Below, piece after piece: positions 51,969 through 61,523 of a stretch of 64,000 nucleotides of DNA. The stretch comes from Spirosoma aureum (GTDB taxonomy: Bacteria > Bacteroidota > Bacteroidia > Cytophagales > Spirosomataceae), in the NCBI RefSeq assembly GCF_011604685.1, contig NZ_CP050063.1, forward strand, positions 4,548,501 to 4,612,500, given 5' to 3'. The position numbers were made by a program, and so were the translations under genes. The notes below the pieces were generated by a model. It was not told the DNA's origin. It ran no database searches and saw only the letters and a program-made list of their open reading frames with translations. Numbering within the stretch: position 1 is the first letter of the stretch; each line of letters starts with the position of its first letter.

Positions 51969-53315
51969 TTATTTTTTAACTTTTTGCTCCATATAATCCA
52001 CAGTTAGGTGGCAAAGGGCTTTTACGCCCAGATCGAAGCTAGTTTCGTCAATCTGAAAATTGGGAGAGTGGTGAGCTACCTGATTTGATTTAACACCTTT
52101 GGGCCGGGCACCGGTACTAAAAAAGAAACCCGGAATCTTCTGCGCAAAATAAGCAAAGTCCTCTGAACCCATACCCGACGGAACCAGCACCACGTTGGAT
52201 GTACCGGCCAATGCCTGTAACGTCGGAACCATCGCTGCCGTCAGTTCTTTATTGTTAACCAGCATGGCATCCTCCATACTAATGCTAACTTCGGCAGTAG
52301 CGCCCGCACTTTCGGCAATATTTGTTACAACTTCCCTGATCCGTCGATACATGGTATTTCGCATGGTAGTGTCGAGGGTGCGAAGAGTGCCAATCATGGT
52401 TGCTTCTTCGGGAATAATATTTTCCCGATTTCCGGCATGAAAGGCACCGATTGTGAGTACGGCTGCATGTTCGGTGAGCATTAAATTTCGGCTTACGATC
52501 GTTTGTAAACCCATCACAATTTGGGCACCCGTAACGATCGGATCGACGCCGGTCCAGGGAGCTGCGCCGTGGCTTTGTTTGCCACGTACCGTTATTCGGA
52601 AGATGTCATTTTCGGCGCTGACGCTGCCAGGGCGGTAGGTGAAGGAACCGAGCTCAGTTCCGGATGAAATGTGCTGTCCGAAAATGACGTCTACTTTCGG
52701 ATTCTCAAGCACTCCTTCCTTCACCATTAACTTGGCTCCTCCTTCTTCGCCGGATGGAGGGCCTTCTTCGCAGGGTTGAAAGATAAACTTGACCGTGCCG
52801 TGCAATTCACTTCGTACGGATGACAGTACTTCGGCTGCACCCATCAGCATGGCAACGTGGGAGTCGTGACCGCAGGCATGCATGACACCCGTAGTTTTCC
52901 CATTATAATCTGTTGTAACCGTCGATTTAAAGGATAGATCATTTCGTTCGGTGATCGGAAGTGCATCCATATCAGCCCGTAAGGCAACAACAGGTCCTGT
53001 CGCATTCCCTCTGAGCAGGCCAACGACACCTGTTTTTCCAACGCCGGTTTGCACCTCAATGCCGAGTGACTTCAAATGTGCGGCTACTTTAGCTGCCGTT
53101 TGCACCTCACGGTTGCCTAACTCGGGATGCTGATGAATGTCTCGTCGCCAGTCAATTACCTTTGCCGTCAGCGCTTCGGCTGCTTTATCCATTCGGGCCA
53201 GTAAAGCGGCAGTGTTCGGATTGCGAGGAGGCTGAATGACTTGTGCCGAACTGATAACGGATAGCATAAGTACTGCTAACAGGCATCCCACCAAAGATCG
53301 ATAGAAATGATACAT
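51969..53315 (-). CDS. M20 amidohydrolase (IAA-amino-acid or hippurate hydrolase-like), exported
   Basis: 448 aa with a signal peptide (cleavage about ISSAQ). M20D features: GVMHACGHDSHVAMLMGAAE with metal H/D residues, QPCEEGPPSGEEGGAKLM with two Glu metal ligands, and HSPNFQIDE near the end. These enzymes release amino acids from acyl or auxin conjugates. It starts 14 bp after the stop of the PLP enzyme gene, so they are probably in one operon. Confidence 0.9.
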   Translation of the reverse strand: MYHFYRSLVGCLLAVLMLSVISSAQVIQPPRNPNTAALLARMDKAAEALTAKVIDWRRDIHQHPELGNREVQTAAKVAAHLKSLGIEVQTGVGKTGVVGLLRGNATGPVVALRADMDALPITERNDLSFKSTVTTDYNGKTTGVMHACGHDSHVAMLMGAAEVLSSVRSELHGTVKFIFQPCEEGPPSGEEGGAKLMVKEGVLENPKVDVIFGQHISSGTELGSFTYRPGSVSAENDIFRITVRGKQSHGAAPWTGVDPIVTGAQIVMGLQTIVSRNLMLTEHAAVLTIGAFHAGNRENIIPEEATMIGTLRTLDTTMRNTMYRRIREVVTNIAESAGATAEVSISMEDAMLVNNKELTAAMVPTLQALAGTSNVVLVPSGMGSEDFAYFAQKIPGFFFSTGARPKGVKSNQVAHHSPNFQIDETSFDLGVKALCHLTVDYMEQKVKK

Positions 53316-53329
53316 GGGTGCATAGTTGG

Positions 53330-54511
53330 TTATAGAGAGGCCAAGGCATTGTCTAAATCACCGATCAGATCTTCTACGTTTTCGATACCGACCGAATACC
53401 GGATCAGACTTTCAGGAATGCCCAGCAACAAGCGCTGCTCTTCCGTGAGTTCAACATGACTCGTGGTTCTCGGAGGGCCCGCTAATGTACTGACTGAGCC
53501 CAGACTGGCTGCCAGATGCACAAACTGGAGCTGTGGTAAAAATTTCCTGACATTCTCATACCCGCCAACCAGCGAGAAACTGAGTATGCCACCAAACCCC
53601 GACATCTGCGCTTTGGCAATGTCATGACCGGGATGTGATTCGAGGCCGGGGTAAAACACATCACTGACTTTCGGATGTGCCTTCAGATAGCGAGCTATAG
53701 TCAGTGCTGATGTGTTCTGGCGCTCAATTCGTAACTCCAGGGTTTTCATGCCACGGGCAATCATATAGGCCGGATCGGCTTGCAGGCTGGCCCCATTAAT
53801 TTCCCGAAACTGGAAGACTTTCTCGACTAGTGCTTTGGTGCCGCACAAGATACCACCCATCGCATCGGAGTGGCCACCAAGAAATTTTGTGGCGCTATGA
53901 ATGACCAGATCAGCACCCAATGCCAAAGGATTTTGGTTGATCGGGGTCGCAAATGTGTTATCGACAACGGTAATGGCACCTACTTTTTTGGCCGCGGCCG
54001 ACAGCCGTTTTATATCGACAACCTTGAGTGTGGGATTTGTCGGTGTTTCCAGATAAAGTACATCACAACCTTTGGCAATTTCGGCTTCTAGTTCGTCGAA
54101 GTCAGTTGTCCCACAAAGCGTAGCCTGTATTTGATATCGGGGAAGAAAGTCAAGAAAGAGTCGGCTGGCCCCACCGTACGTGTCCTTGATGGAAACCACT
54201 CGTTTGCCGGGAGCCAACAAAGCAAATAATGTGTTACTAATGGCACCCATACCGGTTGCAAAAGACGTAGCTGCTTCGGCTTTTTCCAGAATTCGGATTT
54301 TTTCTTCGAGTACATGTACGGTAGGGTTCGTATTTCGGCTATAGATATAGCCATCGGCCTTACCGGTTGCTACCTTATGCCACTCGTCCAGGTCATCATA
54401 CGCAAAAGCAACACTATTGATAATTGGCGTTGTAACGGCTCCATTGGTAAACGGATCGGTCTCACCGGCCCATACTGATGCTGTACTTTTTTTGTACTTC
54501 GAAAAATCCAT
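53330..54511 (-). CDS. PLP-dependent Cys/Met-metabolism enzyme (cystathionine gamma-synthase/lyase family)
   Basis: 393 aa. The PLP lysine is K209 in IHSATKFLGGHSDAMGG, Y112 is in KDTYGGASRLF and VYLETPTNPTLKVVD is a family core. Function among cystathionine gamma-synthase, cystathionine gamma-lyase, methionine gamma-lyase and O-acetylhomoserine sulfhydrylase cannot be separated by eye. It is likely cotranscribed with the M20 gene. A hairpin (54535-54591) follows on the upstream side. Confidence 0.88.
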   Translation of the reverse strand: MDFSKYKKSTASVWAGETDPFTNGAVTTPIINSVAFAYDDLDEWHKVATGKADGYIYSRNTNPTVHVLEEKIRILEKAEAATSFATGMGAISNTLFALLAPGKRVVSIKDTYGGASRLFLDFLPRYQIQATLCGTTDFDELEAEIAKGCDVLYLETPTNPTLKVVDIKRLSAAAKKVGAITVVDNTFATPINQNPLALGADLVIHSATKFLGGHSDAMGGILCGTKALVEKVFQFREINGASLQADPAYMIARGMKTLELRIERQNTSALTIARYLKAHPKVSDVFYPGLESHPGHDIAKAQMSGFGGILSFSLVGGYENVRKFLPQLQFVHLAASLGSVSTLAGPPRTTSHVELTEEQRLLLGIPESLIRYSVGIENVEDLIGDLDNALASL

Positions 54512-54534
54512 CCTAAGCGCTAGTTTTCAGGTTG

Positions 54535-54591
54535 TTATTAAGGAGAGTTGCAGAATACCATCTGAAAATATTTCGCAATTCTCCTTAATAA
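54535..54591. terminator. 17-bp hairpin between aminotransferase and Cys/Met genes
   Basis: Arms 54535-54551 and 54575-54591 pair at 16 of 17 positions, loop 23 nt. It lies 58 bp after the aminotransferase stop on the minus strand and is a likely terminator for that gene. Confidence 0.65.
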
Positions 54592-54648
54592 TACGTAAAA
54601 AAGCCCGCCGGACATAGCCTGTCAACGGGTCGATAAGGGATTACCCGA

Positions 54649-55761
54649 TCATTTTAGATGCTCAGCCAGACAACGGTCAACGTTATGTAAGCCAGTTCGC
54701 AGTTCATGGGCAGTGGGATAGCCAAACCCGATGCGCATGTAGATCATATCCTGTTCGAACCAATGGCCTGGTCCTACAAGGGTTTGATAATGAGTATACA
54801 GCGACTGGTAAAAGTCGTTCGTATTGATTGAGTAGCCTGCTTTTAAACGCGGAAAGCAAACGACACCGGCTGTTGGCTCTACCCACTCAAGATAAGGTGT
54901 TTCGGAGAAGAATTGGCGTGTAATGTTAAAATTGGTACGGATGCGCTGATGCGTTTCTCTGAGCCGATTGGCCTGATTTTGTAAAATATTCAGCGCAATT
55001 TGTTCATCTACAACCGAATTAGTGATCAAGATCTGCTCTTTTGCTGCCAGAAACTGGTGCATTAATGCAGCATCGCGGCAAATGATCCAGCCAATGCGAA
55101 TGCCCGGCACGCCAAACGCCTTCGAGAGTGAACTGACCGAAATGACGTTTCTGCTTTTTTCGGCCAGATAGGGGAGAAGCGGGGTCTGGAAATTCAGATA
55201 GCGGTAAGTTTCGTCAACAAGAAGATAACAGTTATGCGCTTCTGCCAGGTTAATCAGTTCATTCAGAATATTTTCTGGAACAACGGTACCCGTTGGGTTA
55301 TGCGGATTGGTAATACTGATGAGTCGGGTATTAGGCTGAATAGCGCGTCGGATATGATCCACATTCAGGGCAAAGCGCTCGTCAAACGTCAGTTCGACAA
55401 TACTCATCGCGCAGTTGATAGCCCTGGGTGTTTCGAGATTGGTTCCGTAATTGGGACGAACGACTATTAAATGGTCTTTTTCGCTGAGTAGCGTGGTGGC
55501 AATAATAAACAAAGCCGTAGCGGCACCGCTGCAAACCAGCACATCGTCTGATTGAAGAAGTGGGCTCTCGCTGGCAATACAATCGAGTAGTTCAGGATGC
55601 CCCCGGTGATGGCCATAACACAACAGCAAATCATCCAGCCGGAGGTTCAGATCACTTAGTTGAATATCCCGAACAGAGCTTTCGGCCAGGTTGTAGTGGA
55701 TGGCTGAATAGCCTATTTCTTCCGGCGATTCGATTTCAATTGGCATCCTTGTGTACTTCAT
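54649..55761 (-). CDS. Class I/II PLP-dependent aminotransferase
   Basis: 370 aa. K214 in VSSLSKAFGVPGIRIGW binds PLP, N155 in TNPHNPTGTV and VDETYRYLN are cofactor motifs, and the final RIGFGYP holds the carboxylate-binding Arg. It resembles the small stand-alone aminotransferases of amino-acid or antibiotic pathways, but no substrate can be given. It is separated from the next gene by a hairpin and so likely monocistronic. Confidence 0.85.
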   Translation of the reverse strand: MKYTRMPIEIESPEEIGYSAIHYNLAESSVRDIQLSDLNLRLDDLLLCYGHHRGHPELLDCIASESPLLQSDDVLVCSGAATALFIIATTLLSEKDHLIVVRPNYGTNLETPRAINCAMSIVELTFDERFALNVDHIRRAIQPNTRLISITNPHNPTGTVVPENILNELINLAEAHNCYLLVDETYRYLNFQTPLLPYLAEKSRNVISVSSLSKAFGVPGIRIGWIICRDAALMHQFLAAKEQILITNSVVDEQIALNILQNQANRLRETHQRIRTNFNITRQFFSETPYLEWVEPTAGVVCFPRLKAGYSINTNDFYQSLYTHYQTLVGPGHWFEQDMIYMRIGFGYPTAHELRTGLHNVDRCLAEHLK

Positions 55762-55858
55762 TCGGGTAGCGGTGTTAGTGAAAATAAAGTCACGATTCGG
55801 TGCTGGCTACGTGTGAGAAGTGTCTTTGATTTTGCCCAGTTATCAGTCAAATTTTCAG

Positions 55859-56350
55859 TCACTTATTGGATAGCTCGCGCATAGTGATCAGGTGTTTGGC
55901 CAGCAGCGGATTATCGGCCATCAACGATTTGATATGATTGAGCGTTTTTTCGGGAAGTTGTTGAGGTGTCCGACTAATAATATCGACCCCTTCCGACGTA
56001 AAAAGAGTTCTTGAAAACCAGATAACTGCCCATTGCCCATTGGGATCCTGCAGAACAATCTGCCACTTGCTGCGTAGTAAACCTAAAACCCCTTTGCCAC
56101 GCCATGTATAGGTTGACGAATCGTTTTTTGACTGATAATCGAAGCCTGTGAGTGTTTTGGTTTCTCCCTTTTTCTGGTACTTGACTTCATCCAGCAAAAC
56201 AGTCGTTTCGGCTTTTATGTCGCTGACTGAATACGTGAAGGTAGGGTTGGTTTTGTCGCCTTTCAGCCACATTGGGAAGTTTGTACTGCAAATAAACCAG
56301 GTTCCAAGTAGTGTCTGGACGATAGGTGTTAAATAAAAAGGAGAAAGCAT
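55859..56350 (-). CDS. Lipocalin-like exported protein, unknown
   Basis: 163 aa. LLGTWFICSTNFPMWLKGDK opens a lipocalin-like barrel with the GxW motif; the strands TFTYSVSDIKAETTVLLDEV, then KSTYTWRGKGVLG-like and WQIVLQDPNGQWAVIWFSR continue it. The N-terminus is short and hydrophobic, so it may be exported. No exact family is assigned. It is divergent from the AraC gene. Confidence 0.6.
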   Translation of the reverse strand: MLSPFYLTPIVQTLLGTWFICSTNFPMWLKGDKTNPTFTYSVSDIKAETTVLLDEVKYQKKGETKTLTGFDYQSKNDSSTYTWRGKGVLGLLRSKWQIVLQDPNGQWAVIWFSRTLFTSEGVDIISRTPQQLPEKTLNHIKSLMADNPLLAKHLITMRELSNK

Positions 56351-56473
56351 TGGCGATAATTTAGTAGAGAATGGTCTGTTTTAAGAAACTGTTCAGAGAC
56401 GAGGTAGGTTTTCGAGTAAAGCAAAAGCCCTGTGTTCTTGCCTGATTCCAACTACCCTTGATCAGCTAAACGA

Positions 56474-57370
56474 ATGATTGTTGCCCAGGAAAAAGATGTA
56501 GCGATCCCTACCTATTCACTACAGCAAAGTAGCAGTTTTGGCAATACAGTATTTGAGATCGTAGAATCCAACAACGAAATTCGTCGGCACCGGTCAAATT
56601 TTCTGGTGCCGCATCGTAAGGGCTATTATTTTTTGTGTCTGGTCCGGAAGGGCACGAGCCGCCACTGGGTTGATTTTGTGCCGTATACGCTCCAGTCCAA
56701 TACAATCTATTTTTCGGTTCCACAACAAGTACAGGTTAAGGAAAAAGTCGAACCGATGGATGGAATAATTCTTTCGTTCACGGAGGAATACATTCAGATG
56801 GAAGAAAATCGGTCGCTCCGACAGCTCCCGATTATTCAGAATCCCGACAATGCACACGAAATGAAACTGACGCCGGAGAACCTGCAATTTCTGGACGATT
56901 TATTCGGTAAAATGCTGGTAGAGTTCAATACCGAGCGGAATTGGCGAAATAACATGCTGCACTCGTATGTCAATGTGCTGTTGATTTACCTGAGTCGTTT
57001 ATATACGGAGCAGTTTCAGGCCGATCATAGCTCACCTGATCGTAGTTTATTGAAGCGATTCTGGTCCAGTATCGACAGCCATTTCGATACACTTCATCAA
57101 GTTGCCGACTATGCGAATCTGCTAAACTTAACACCCGGCCACCTCAACGATCGAATAAAACAACAAAGCGGAAAAACGGCTATTGAGCATATTCACGAAA
57201 GACTGGTGCTGGAAGCTAAACGCCGGTTGTTACATACCGACCTGTCGGCCAAAGAAATCGCCTGGCAACTGGGTTTCGAAGATGGAGCCTACTTCCACCG
57301 GTTCTTCAAACGCCTGACGGGCGAGACTCCGACTACCTTCCGGACAACGATCCGCGAAATGTACCATTGA
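56474..57370 (+). CDS. AraC-family transcriptional regulator
   Basis: 298 aa. An N-terminal cupin-like sensor domain (about 40-150) is followed by the double HTH (about 195-295, DTLHQVADYANLLNLTPGHL and LSAKEIAWQLGFEDGAYFHR, then FKRLTGETPTTF). It starts the plus-strand run SnoaL, SDR and YCII, which it most likely activates. The effector is not known. Confidence 0.92.
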   Translation: MIVAQEKDVAIPTYSLQQSSSFGNTVFEIVESNNEIRRHRSNFLVPHRKGYYFLCLVRKGTSRHWVDFVPYTLQSNTIYFSVPQQVQVKEKVEPMDGIILSFTEEYIQMEENRSLRQLPIIQNPDNAHEMKLTPENLQFLDDLFGKMLVEFNTERNWRNNMLHSYVNVLLIYLSRLYTEQFQADHSSPDRSLLKRFWSSIDSHFDTLHQVADYANLLNLTPGHLNDRIKQQSGKTAIEHIHERLVLEAKRRLLHTDLSAKEIAWQLGFEDGAYFHRFFKRLTGETPTTFRTTIREMYH

Positions 57371-57441
57371 AACCGTCATCCGGTCAATAACCGCGCCTGA
57401 TCGAGCCTGTAGTTTTGTGACCTCAACAAGCACGAAATAGT

Positions 57442-57861
57442 ATGAGCTTAGAATCTGAGCAAAACAAGGCCATTGTTACCCGTTTCAACAAGGAAGCGAT
57501 TGAAGAAGGTCGCCTTGCCGTATTCGAGGAACTAATCGACACTACGTTTATCAATCACACTGCTCCCGCTGGGATGCCGTCGGGAAAAGATGGTGTCATT
57601 CGATTCATTATCGACGTATTGCGCCCGGCGTTCCCGGATTTGCGCGTCGAAATTTACGACCAGGTTGCCGAAGAGGATAAAGTCGTTACCCGGAAAGCGT
57701 TTCATGGCACCCATCTCGGCATGTTTATGGGCATTCCGGCTACAGGTAAAGCCATTGTTTTCCCAGTGATTGACATTATCCGATTGCAACAAGGGAAATA
57801 CATCGAGCACTGGAGTATCCGAGATACCCACGCTGTTCTTCAACAACTCTCGCAACCTTAA
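57442..57861 (+). CDS. SnoaL-like ester cyclase-family protein
   Basis: 139 aa, a cone-shaped alpha+beta fold of the SnoaL/NTF2 superfamily. FINHTAPAGMPSGKDGVIRF, FPDLRVEIYDQVAEEDKVVT and ending YIEHWSIRDTHAVLQQL. Members are polyketide cyclases or small enzymes with unknown substrates. It starts 71 bp after AraC and is 10 bp before the SDR start. Confidence 0.85.
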   Translation: MSLESEQNKAIVTRFNKEAIEEGRLAVFEELIDTTFINHTAPAGMPSGKDGVIRFIIDVLRPAFPDLRVEIYDQVAEEDKVVTRKAFHGTHLGMFMGIPATGKAIVFPVIDIIRLQQGKYIEHWSIRDTHAVLQQLSQP

Positions 57862-57871
57862 ACCAACTTTC

Positions 57872-58594
57872 ATGAAAACTGTATTGATTACCGGTGCCAA
57901 TAAAGGCATCGGGCTGGAAGCTGCAGCCGAATTAGTCCGTTTAGGGTATTTTGTTTATCTGGGCTGCCGAAATCTGACACTGGGCCAGGAAGCCATAAAA
58001 GAACTCCAGAAACGGGGTTTAACCAATCTGGCACTTATTGAGCTGGATGTGACCAAACCCGAATCCATCAAAAAAGCGGCTGAACAGGTTGCCGAAAAAA
58101 GCTCATCGCTGGATGGATTGATCAACAATGCCGGTATTTCAGGAGCGTTTCCGCAGGCTGCGTCGACAACACCCATTGAGATCATTCGGACTGTTTTTGA
58201 CACAAATGTCTTTGGCGTAATTCAGGTAACGCAGGCGTTTCTACCCTTGCTCCGACAATCGGATGCGCCCCGAATCGTGAACGTAAGCAGTGATCTGGGG
58301 TCATTGGGCAACCATTCGAATCCGGATTATGAATTTTATGGCTTGAGTCCAGCTGCTTATACACCGTCAAAATCAGCCCTTAACGCGTATACCGTCATGC
58401 TGGCGAAGGAGTTGAGAGACACACCGTTTAAGGTCAATAGTGTCAATCCGGGCTATACAGCTACGGATTTCAATCACCATACTGGCTATAAACCAGTCGA
58501 TCAGGCAGGTCGTTTTGTAGCCAGTTTTGCAGCACTGGATGCCGACGGACCCACCGGGCGATTTTTTAGCGAAACCGGAGAAACACCCTGGTAA
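57872..58594 (+). CDS. Short-chain dehydrogenase/reductase
   Basis: 240 aa from the ATG at 57872; the longer frame runs antisense-like through the SnoaL 3' end. TGANKGIG (7-14) binds NAD(P), NNAG is at 85-88, S139 lies in the catalytic Ser position and Y163-x3-K167 is the active pair. It is a classical SDR of the carbonyl reductase type. It follows the SnoaL gene closely and precedes the YCII gene by 27 bp. Confidence 0.92.
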   Translation: MKTVLITGANKGIGLEAAAELVRLGYFVYLGCRNLTLGQEAIKELQKRGLTNLALIELDVTKPESIKKAAEQVAEKSSSLDGLINNAGISGAFPQAASTTPIEIIRTVFDTNVFGVIQVTQAFLPLLRQSDAPRIVNVSSDLGSLGNHSNPDYEFYGLSPAAYTPSKSALNAYTVMLAKELRDTPFKVNSVNPGYTATDFNHHTGYKPVDQAGRFVASFAALDADGPTGRFFSETGETPW

Positions 58595-58621
58595 ACTTAT
58601 TTCATAAACGATTTTAATCCA

Positions 58622-58966
58622 ATGAAAACGTATCTTATCTTGATTCGTGAACCAGACGGTCGGTCAACAATTCCCTCGGCAGAGGAAACGCGTCAGCACC
58701 AGCTTGACTGGAAAGCCTGGATCGGCAATTTATTGGAAAAAGACCACTGGAAAGGCGGAGCATCATTAACGCTGTCAGGCAAAGTGATGCGCCCAACTCA
58801 TATAGGGCCTCAGGTTTCTGAAGGACTATATCAGGTAAACGGACAGGAAATCGTCGGTGGTTATTTACTTCTAAAAGCTACTGATTTTGACGAAGTGATT
58901 GGCTTGATAAAAACCTGCCCCGTTTTTGATGCGGATGGATTTGTTGAAATCCGGGAGACGATGTGA
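58622..58966 (+). CDS. YCII-related protein
   Basis: 114 aa. MKTYLILIREPDGRS and GGYLLLKATDFDEVIGLIKT form the ferredoxin-like fold of the YCII (DGPF) family. The usual catalytic His-Asp pair may be partly replaced, so enzymatic activity is not certain. It is the last gene of the AraC-led run. Confidence 0.8.
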   Translation: MKTYLILIREPDGRSTIPSAEETRQHQLDWKAWIGNLLEKDHWKGGASLTLSGKVMRPTHIGPQVSEGLYQVNGQEIVGGYLLLKATDFDEVIGLIKTCPVFDADGFVEIRETM

Positions 58967-59028
58967 AGTTAAAGTAAATAATGAGTTTGTCGGTTCTTAA
59001 AATCAGGTTTGTAAAAAATGAGAAACTA

Positions 59029-59057
59029 TTTCCCTCACCTGAATCAGGAGAGGGAAA
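59029..59057. terminator. Hairpin between convergent YCII and acyltransferase genes
   Basis: tttccctc, a, cctg, loop aat, cagg, a, gagggaaa: 12 paired bases with one internal A-A mismatch. It is 63 bp after the YCII stop and 29 bp before the acyltransferase stop. T-tracts follow loosely on the minus strand. Confidence 0.55.
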
Positions 59058-59085
59058 CGGGTAAGAAATTAATCATAAGGCATAT

Positions 59086-60312
59086 TTACAACTTTAATTT
59101 TATTCTCATTTTACCTAAAACGGCTGTAATACCTATAGTCAGGAAAGCAAACAAAAGTGATTTTAGTAGCCCAACTAGGCCGGTTTTTAATGATTCAGGT
59201 AGCGAAATGTCGGCCAGACTGACGAAACTATAAAACAGATAAGGGATCAGGTAGCAGGTTAGCGTGCTGGTTCCGGCGGGTTTTATCACATCAAACCATT
59301 GTGCTTTTCCATTCAGATCAACCAGCCAATAGGTTATCGCGTAGACTATAAATGCGATACCGCAGCAAAGAAAAATCCAGGTAGGAGTAGCATGTATTTT
59401 TGAGATGATAAAGAAATTTCGGGCCAAGAAGCCTGCTCCGAGGAATAAGATACCAATTCCGGTATAAAGTATAGGTAACTGCTGTGTTTTATCTGTTTGC
59501 TGTGAACGTATCAAAAGAAGTGTGGCCAGAATACCGGCAAAGGCAAATGAATTGAATGCGCCATTGTCCGGAATCCAGGTGCGCGGACCATCAGGCCACA
59601 CCGTGTGCAGCCATCCCGCATGGCCCGCTATGCTTAAAAGGGTGAAGAAAAACCAGGAAACAATCAGTAAAGGCGGCTGTTTGTAAAGAAATAAATAAAG
59701 GATCGAGCAGGTTAAATAGGTCCAGCCGATAAGGCCCAAAATGCCCCACCATTGTGGTACCATCCGGGCCAGATTCGTATCGGGGCCGCCTTTGAAAATA
59801 ACGGCCAGGACTATCAACAGACAAACGCCCAGCAATTGCAGGCCGATGAAAACGATTTTCTGGATACCTTCCCGATTCGGATATTGATTCCAGATGAGAA
59901 AAAATCCGGTAACCATCAGAATCTGAAACCAATCCGAGCTCATGCCGGTCGCATTGGCATTCAGATCAGGCACATTGACCGTAAAGACACCCATCACCAG
60001 CAAGGCAAACGACCGAATGATAATGTGCTGAATGATTGCCGCACGCGAGTCCCCTTTGCTGAGACGCTGGCGGATGGAAAAAGGAATCGCCATGCCCAGA
60101 ATGAACAGAAAGCAGGGAAAAACAGTGTCAGCAAAACCCAGAAAGTCCTGATCCGCATGAGCGTGTTCAAGCCAGACTGGTATGCCCGATAATGTTCCCA
60201 GATCATTTACAAAAATCATCGTCAACATGGTTAACGCCCGAAAAACATCAATGGAAAACACTCGTTTTAGCAGTAGATCTACTGTCGTGGATTGAGGTTG
60301 AGCAGATACCAT
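59086..60312 (-). CDS. DUF5009/HGSNAT-like membrane acyltransferase (NagX-like)
   Basis: 408 aa with about ten to eleven membrane helices. The N-terminus (RVFSIDVFRALTMLTMIFVN, then ADTVFPCFLFILGMAIPFSI) matches the heparan-alpha-glucosaminide N-acetyltransferase/NagX-like family. Such proteins acetylate or move glucosamine-type sugars across the membrane. It is 10 bp downstream of the GH20-like gene, so the two are likely an operon for amino-sugar handling. Confidence 0.85.
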   Translation of the reverse strand: MVSAQPQSTTVDLLLKRVFSIDVFRALTMLTMIFVNDLGTLSGIPVWLEHAHADQDFLGFADTVFPCFLFILGMAIPFSIRQRLSKGDSRAAIIQHIIIRSFALLVMGVFTVNVPDLNANATGMSSDWFQILMVTGFFLIWNQYPNREGIQKIVFIGLQLLGVCLLIVLAVIFKGGPDTNLARMVPQWWGILGLIGWTYLTCSILYLFLYKQPPLLIVSWFFFTLLSIAGHAGWLHTVWPDGPRTWIPDNGAFNSFAFAGILATLLLIRSQQTDKTQQLPILYTGIGILFLGAGFLARNFFIISKIHATPTWIFLCCGIAFIVYAITYWLVDLNGKAQWFDVIKPAGTSTLTCYLIPYLFYSFVSLADISLPESLKTGLVGLLKSLLFAFLTIGITAVLGKMRIKLKL

Positions 60313-60322
60313 GTTGTGGAAG

Positions 60323-61435
60323 TTATTGAGCCTCGTTTAGTCTTTTTATCTCATTGTACAGCGCTTTGAAGCAATTTGCCTGCGTATTGTTGCCTGCATC
60401 CGTATTCACTTTTACACCGTAAAATTCATCCAGAAACGGACCAGCACCCGACCAGACCGTTTGCATCATGCCCTGAAACCGTTCCTTCATTAAGGGTGTG
60501 ACCGACTTTCGGAATTTGACCATATCCTGCGTCTGCGTGACGGCAAAATCTGGCTTTCGCCAGGGGCAGGTAATCACGCTGAGTCCTTTCGTGGCGAAGT
60601 AAACAGCCGTTAGGTCAGGGCGTTCATAGTGCCAGTCGCAGATCATCACGTCTTTTGGGATCAAATCGATTGCTCGGTACGTATTGTTAAAACTACCTTC
60701 CCACATGCCGATGCCGGTAGTTTTTCCGTCGATCAATCGGTCGCCCCAAATCCAGAGTTTACGGTTCGTTTTTGCCAGATGATTCCTGATTTCCGTAACC
60801 TCGCCAGCGAATAATTCGGCTTTGTCACGACCCGAACAGCGCGGACATTTATCGTCGCCTATAAAAAACACCTCGTCCATACCCGCATGAAACGCATCGG
60901 CCTCGAATACGTCACAGATTTCGTCAACCAGCTCAAAAACAACCTTATGAACGCCCGGATGCAAGGGACAGTAACTCTTGCAATAGAGCCCATCAGCATT
61001 TGGCCAGACGTATTTGTCAGGCATTTTGACGTGGGGTGTTTCGTCAAATTCAGGGTATACGCGAAGCAGGTTATGCGTTGTGCTGGCCCAGGACTGGTGG
61101 CCAAGTAAATTAATCTGGGGAATCAGACGGATATGGTTTTTCTGACAAACCTTCACCAGTTTTTTTACCTCTCGCTTCGACAAGGCAATACTGTCTCGAA
61201 GCTCGGGGTGGCTATCAAATTGATAATTAAAATCAACTCTCAAAATCAATGTATTGACTTGCCGGGGAGCCAATTCTTCGTCGATAAACTTGATGAATGT
61301 ATCCAGTTGTTTAGGCTGTGGAGCCGCAATGCAAAATCCACGGACGGGTAAAAGACTATCTAGTTTCGATTGGGCGAAAGCGATTTGGGTAACGAAAATA
61401 TAGGCAATAGCGATAATTACGAAAAGCTTGGTCAT
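60323..61435 (-). CDS. GH20-like glycoside hydrolase, exported
   Basis: 370 aa from the ATG at 61435 (MTKLFVIIAIAYIFVTQIAF); the long frame to 61507 adds poorly supported residues. The catalytic Asp-Glu pair of GH20 may be D187-E188 in FHAGMDEVFFIG. A CPRC zinc-like pair follows at 197-200. LIPQINLLGHQSWAS is the GH20-like PE-GH region. GH20 enzymes release terminal N-acetylhexosamine. It is the leading gene of the unit with the acyltransferase. Confidence 0.82.
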   Translation of the reverse strand: MTKLFVIIAIAYIFVTQIAFAQSKLDSLLPVRGFCIAAPQPKQLDTFIKFIDEELAPRQVNTLILRVDFNYQFDSHPELRDSIALSKREVKKLVKVCQKNHIRLIPQINLLGHQSWASTTHNLLRVYPEFDETPHVKMPDKYVWPNADGLYCKSYCPLHPGVHKVVFELVDEICDVFEADAFHAGMDEVFFIGDDKCPRCSGRDKAELFAGEVTEIRNHLAKTNRKLWIWGDRLIDGKTTGIGMWEGSFNNTYRAIDLIPKDVMICDWHYERPDLTAVYFATKGLSVITCPWRKPDFAVTQTQDMVKFRKSVTPLMKERFQGMMQTVWSGAGPFLDEFYGVKVNTDAGNNTQANCFKALYNEIKRLNEAQ

Positions 61436-61523
61436 TTGCGATGAATGTGAGCGTTTATCAACGTCAGGAACAGTATCGAAAGACCAAACCCGTTCTATTC
61501 TATTCAACTGAGTACCTAGTTTT

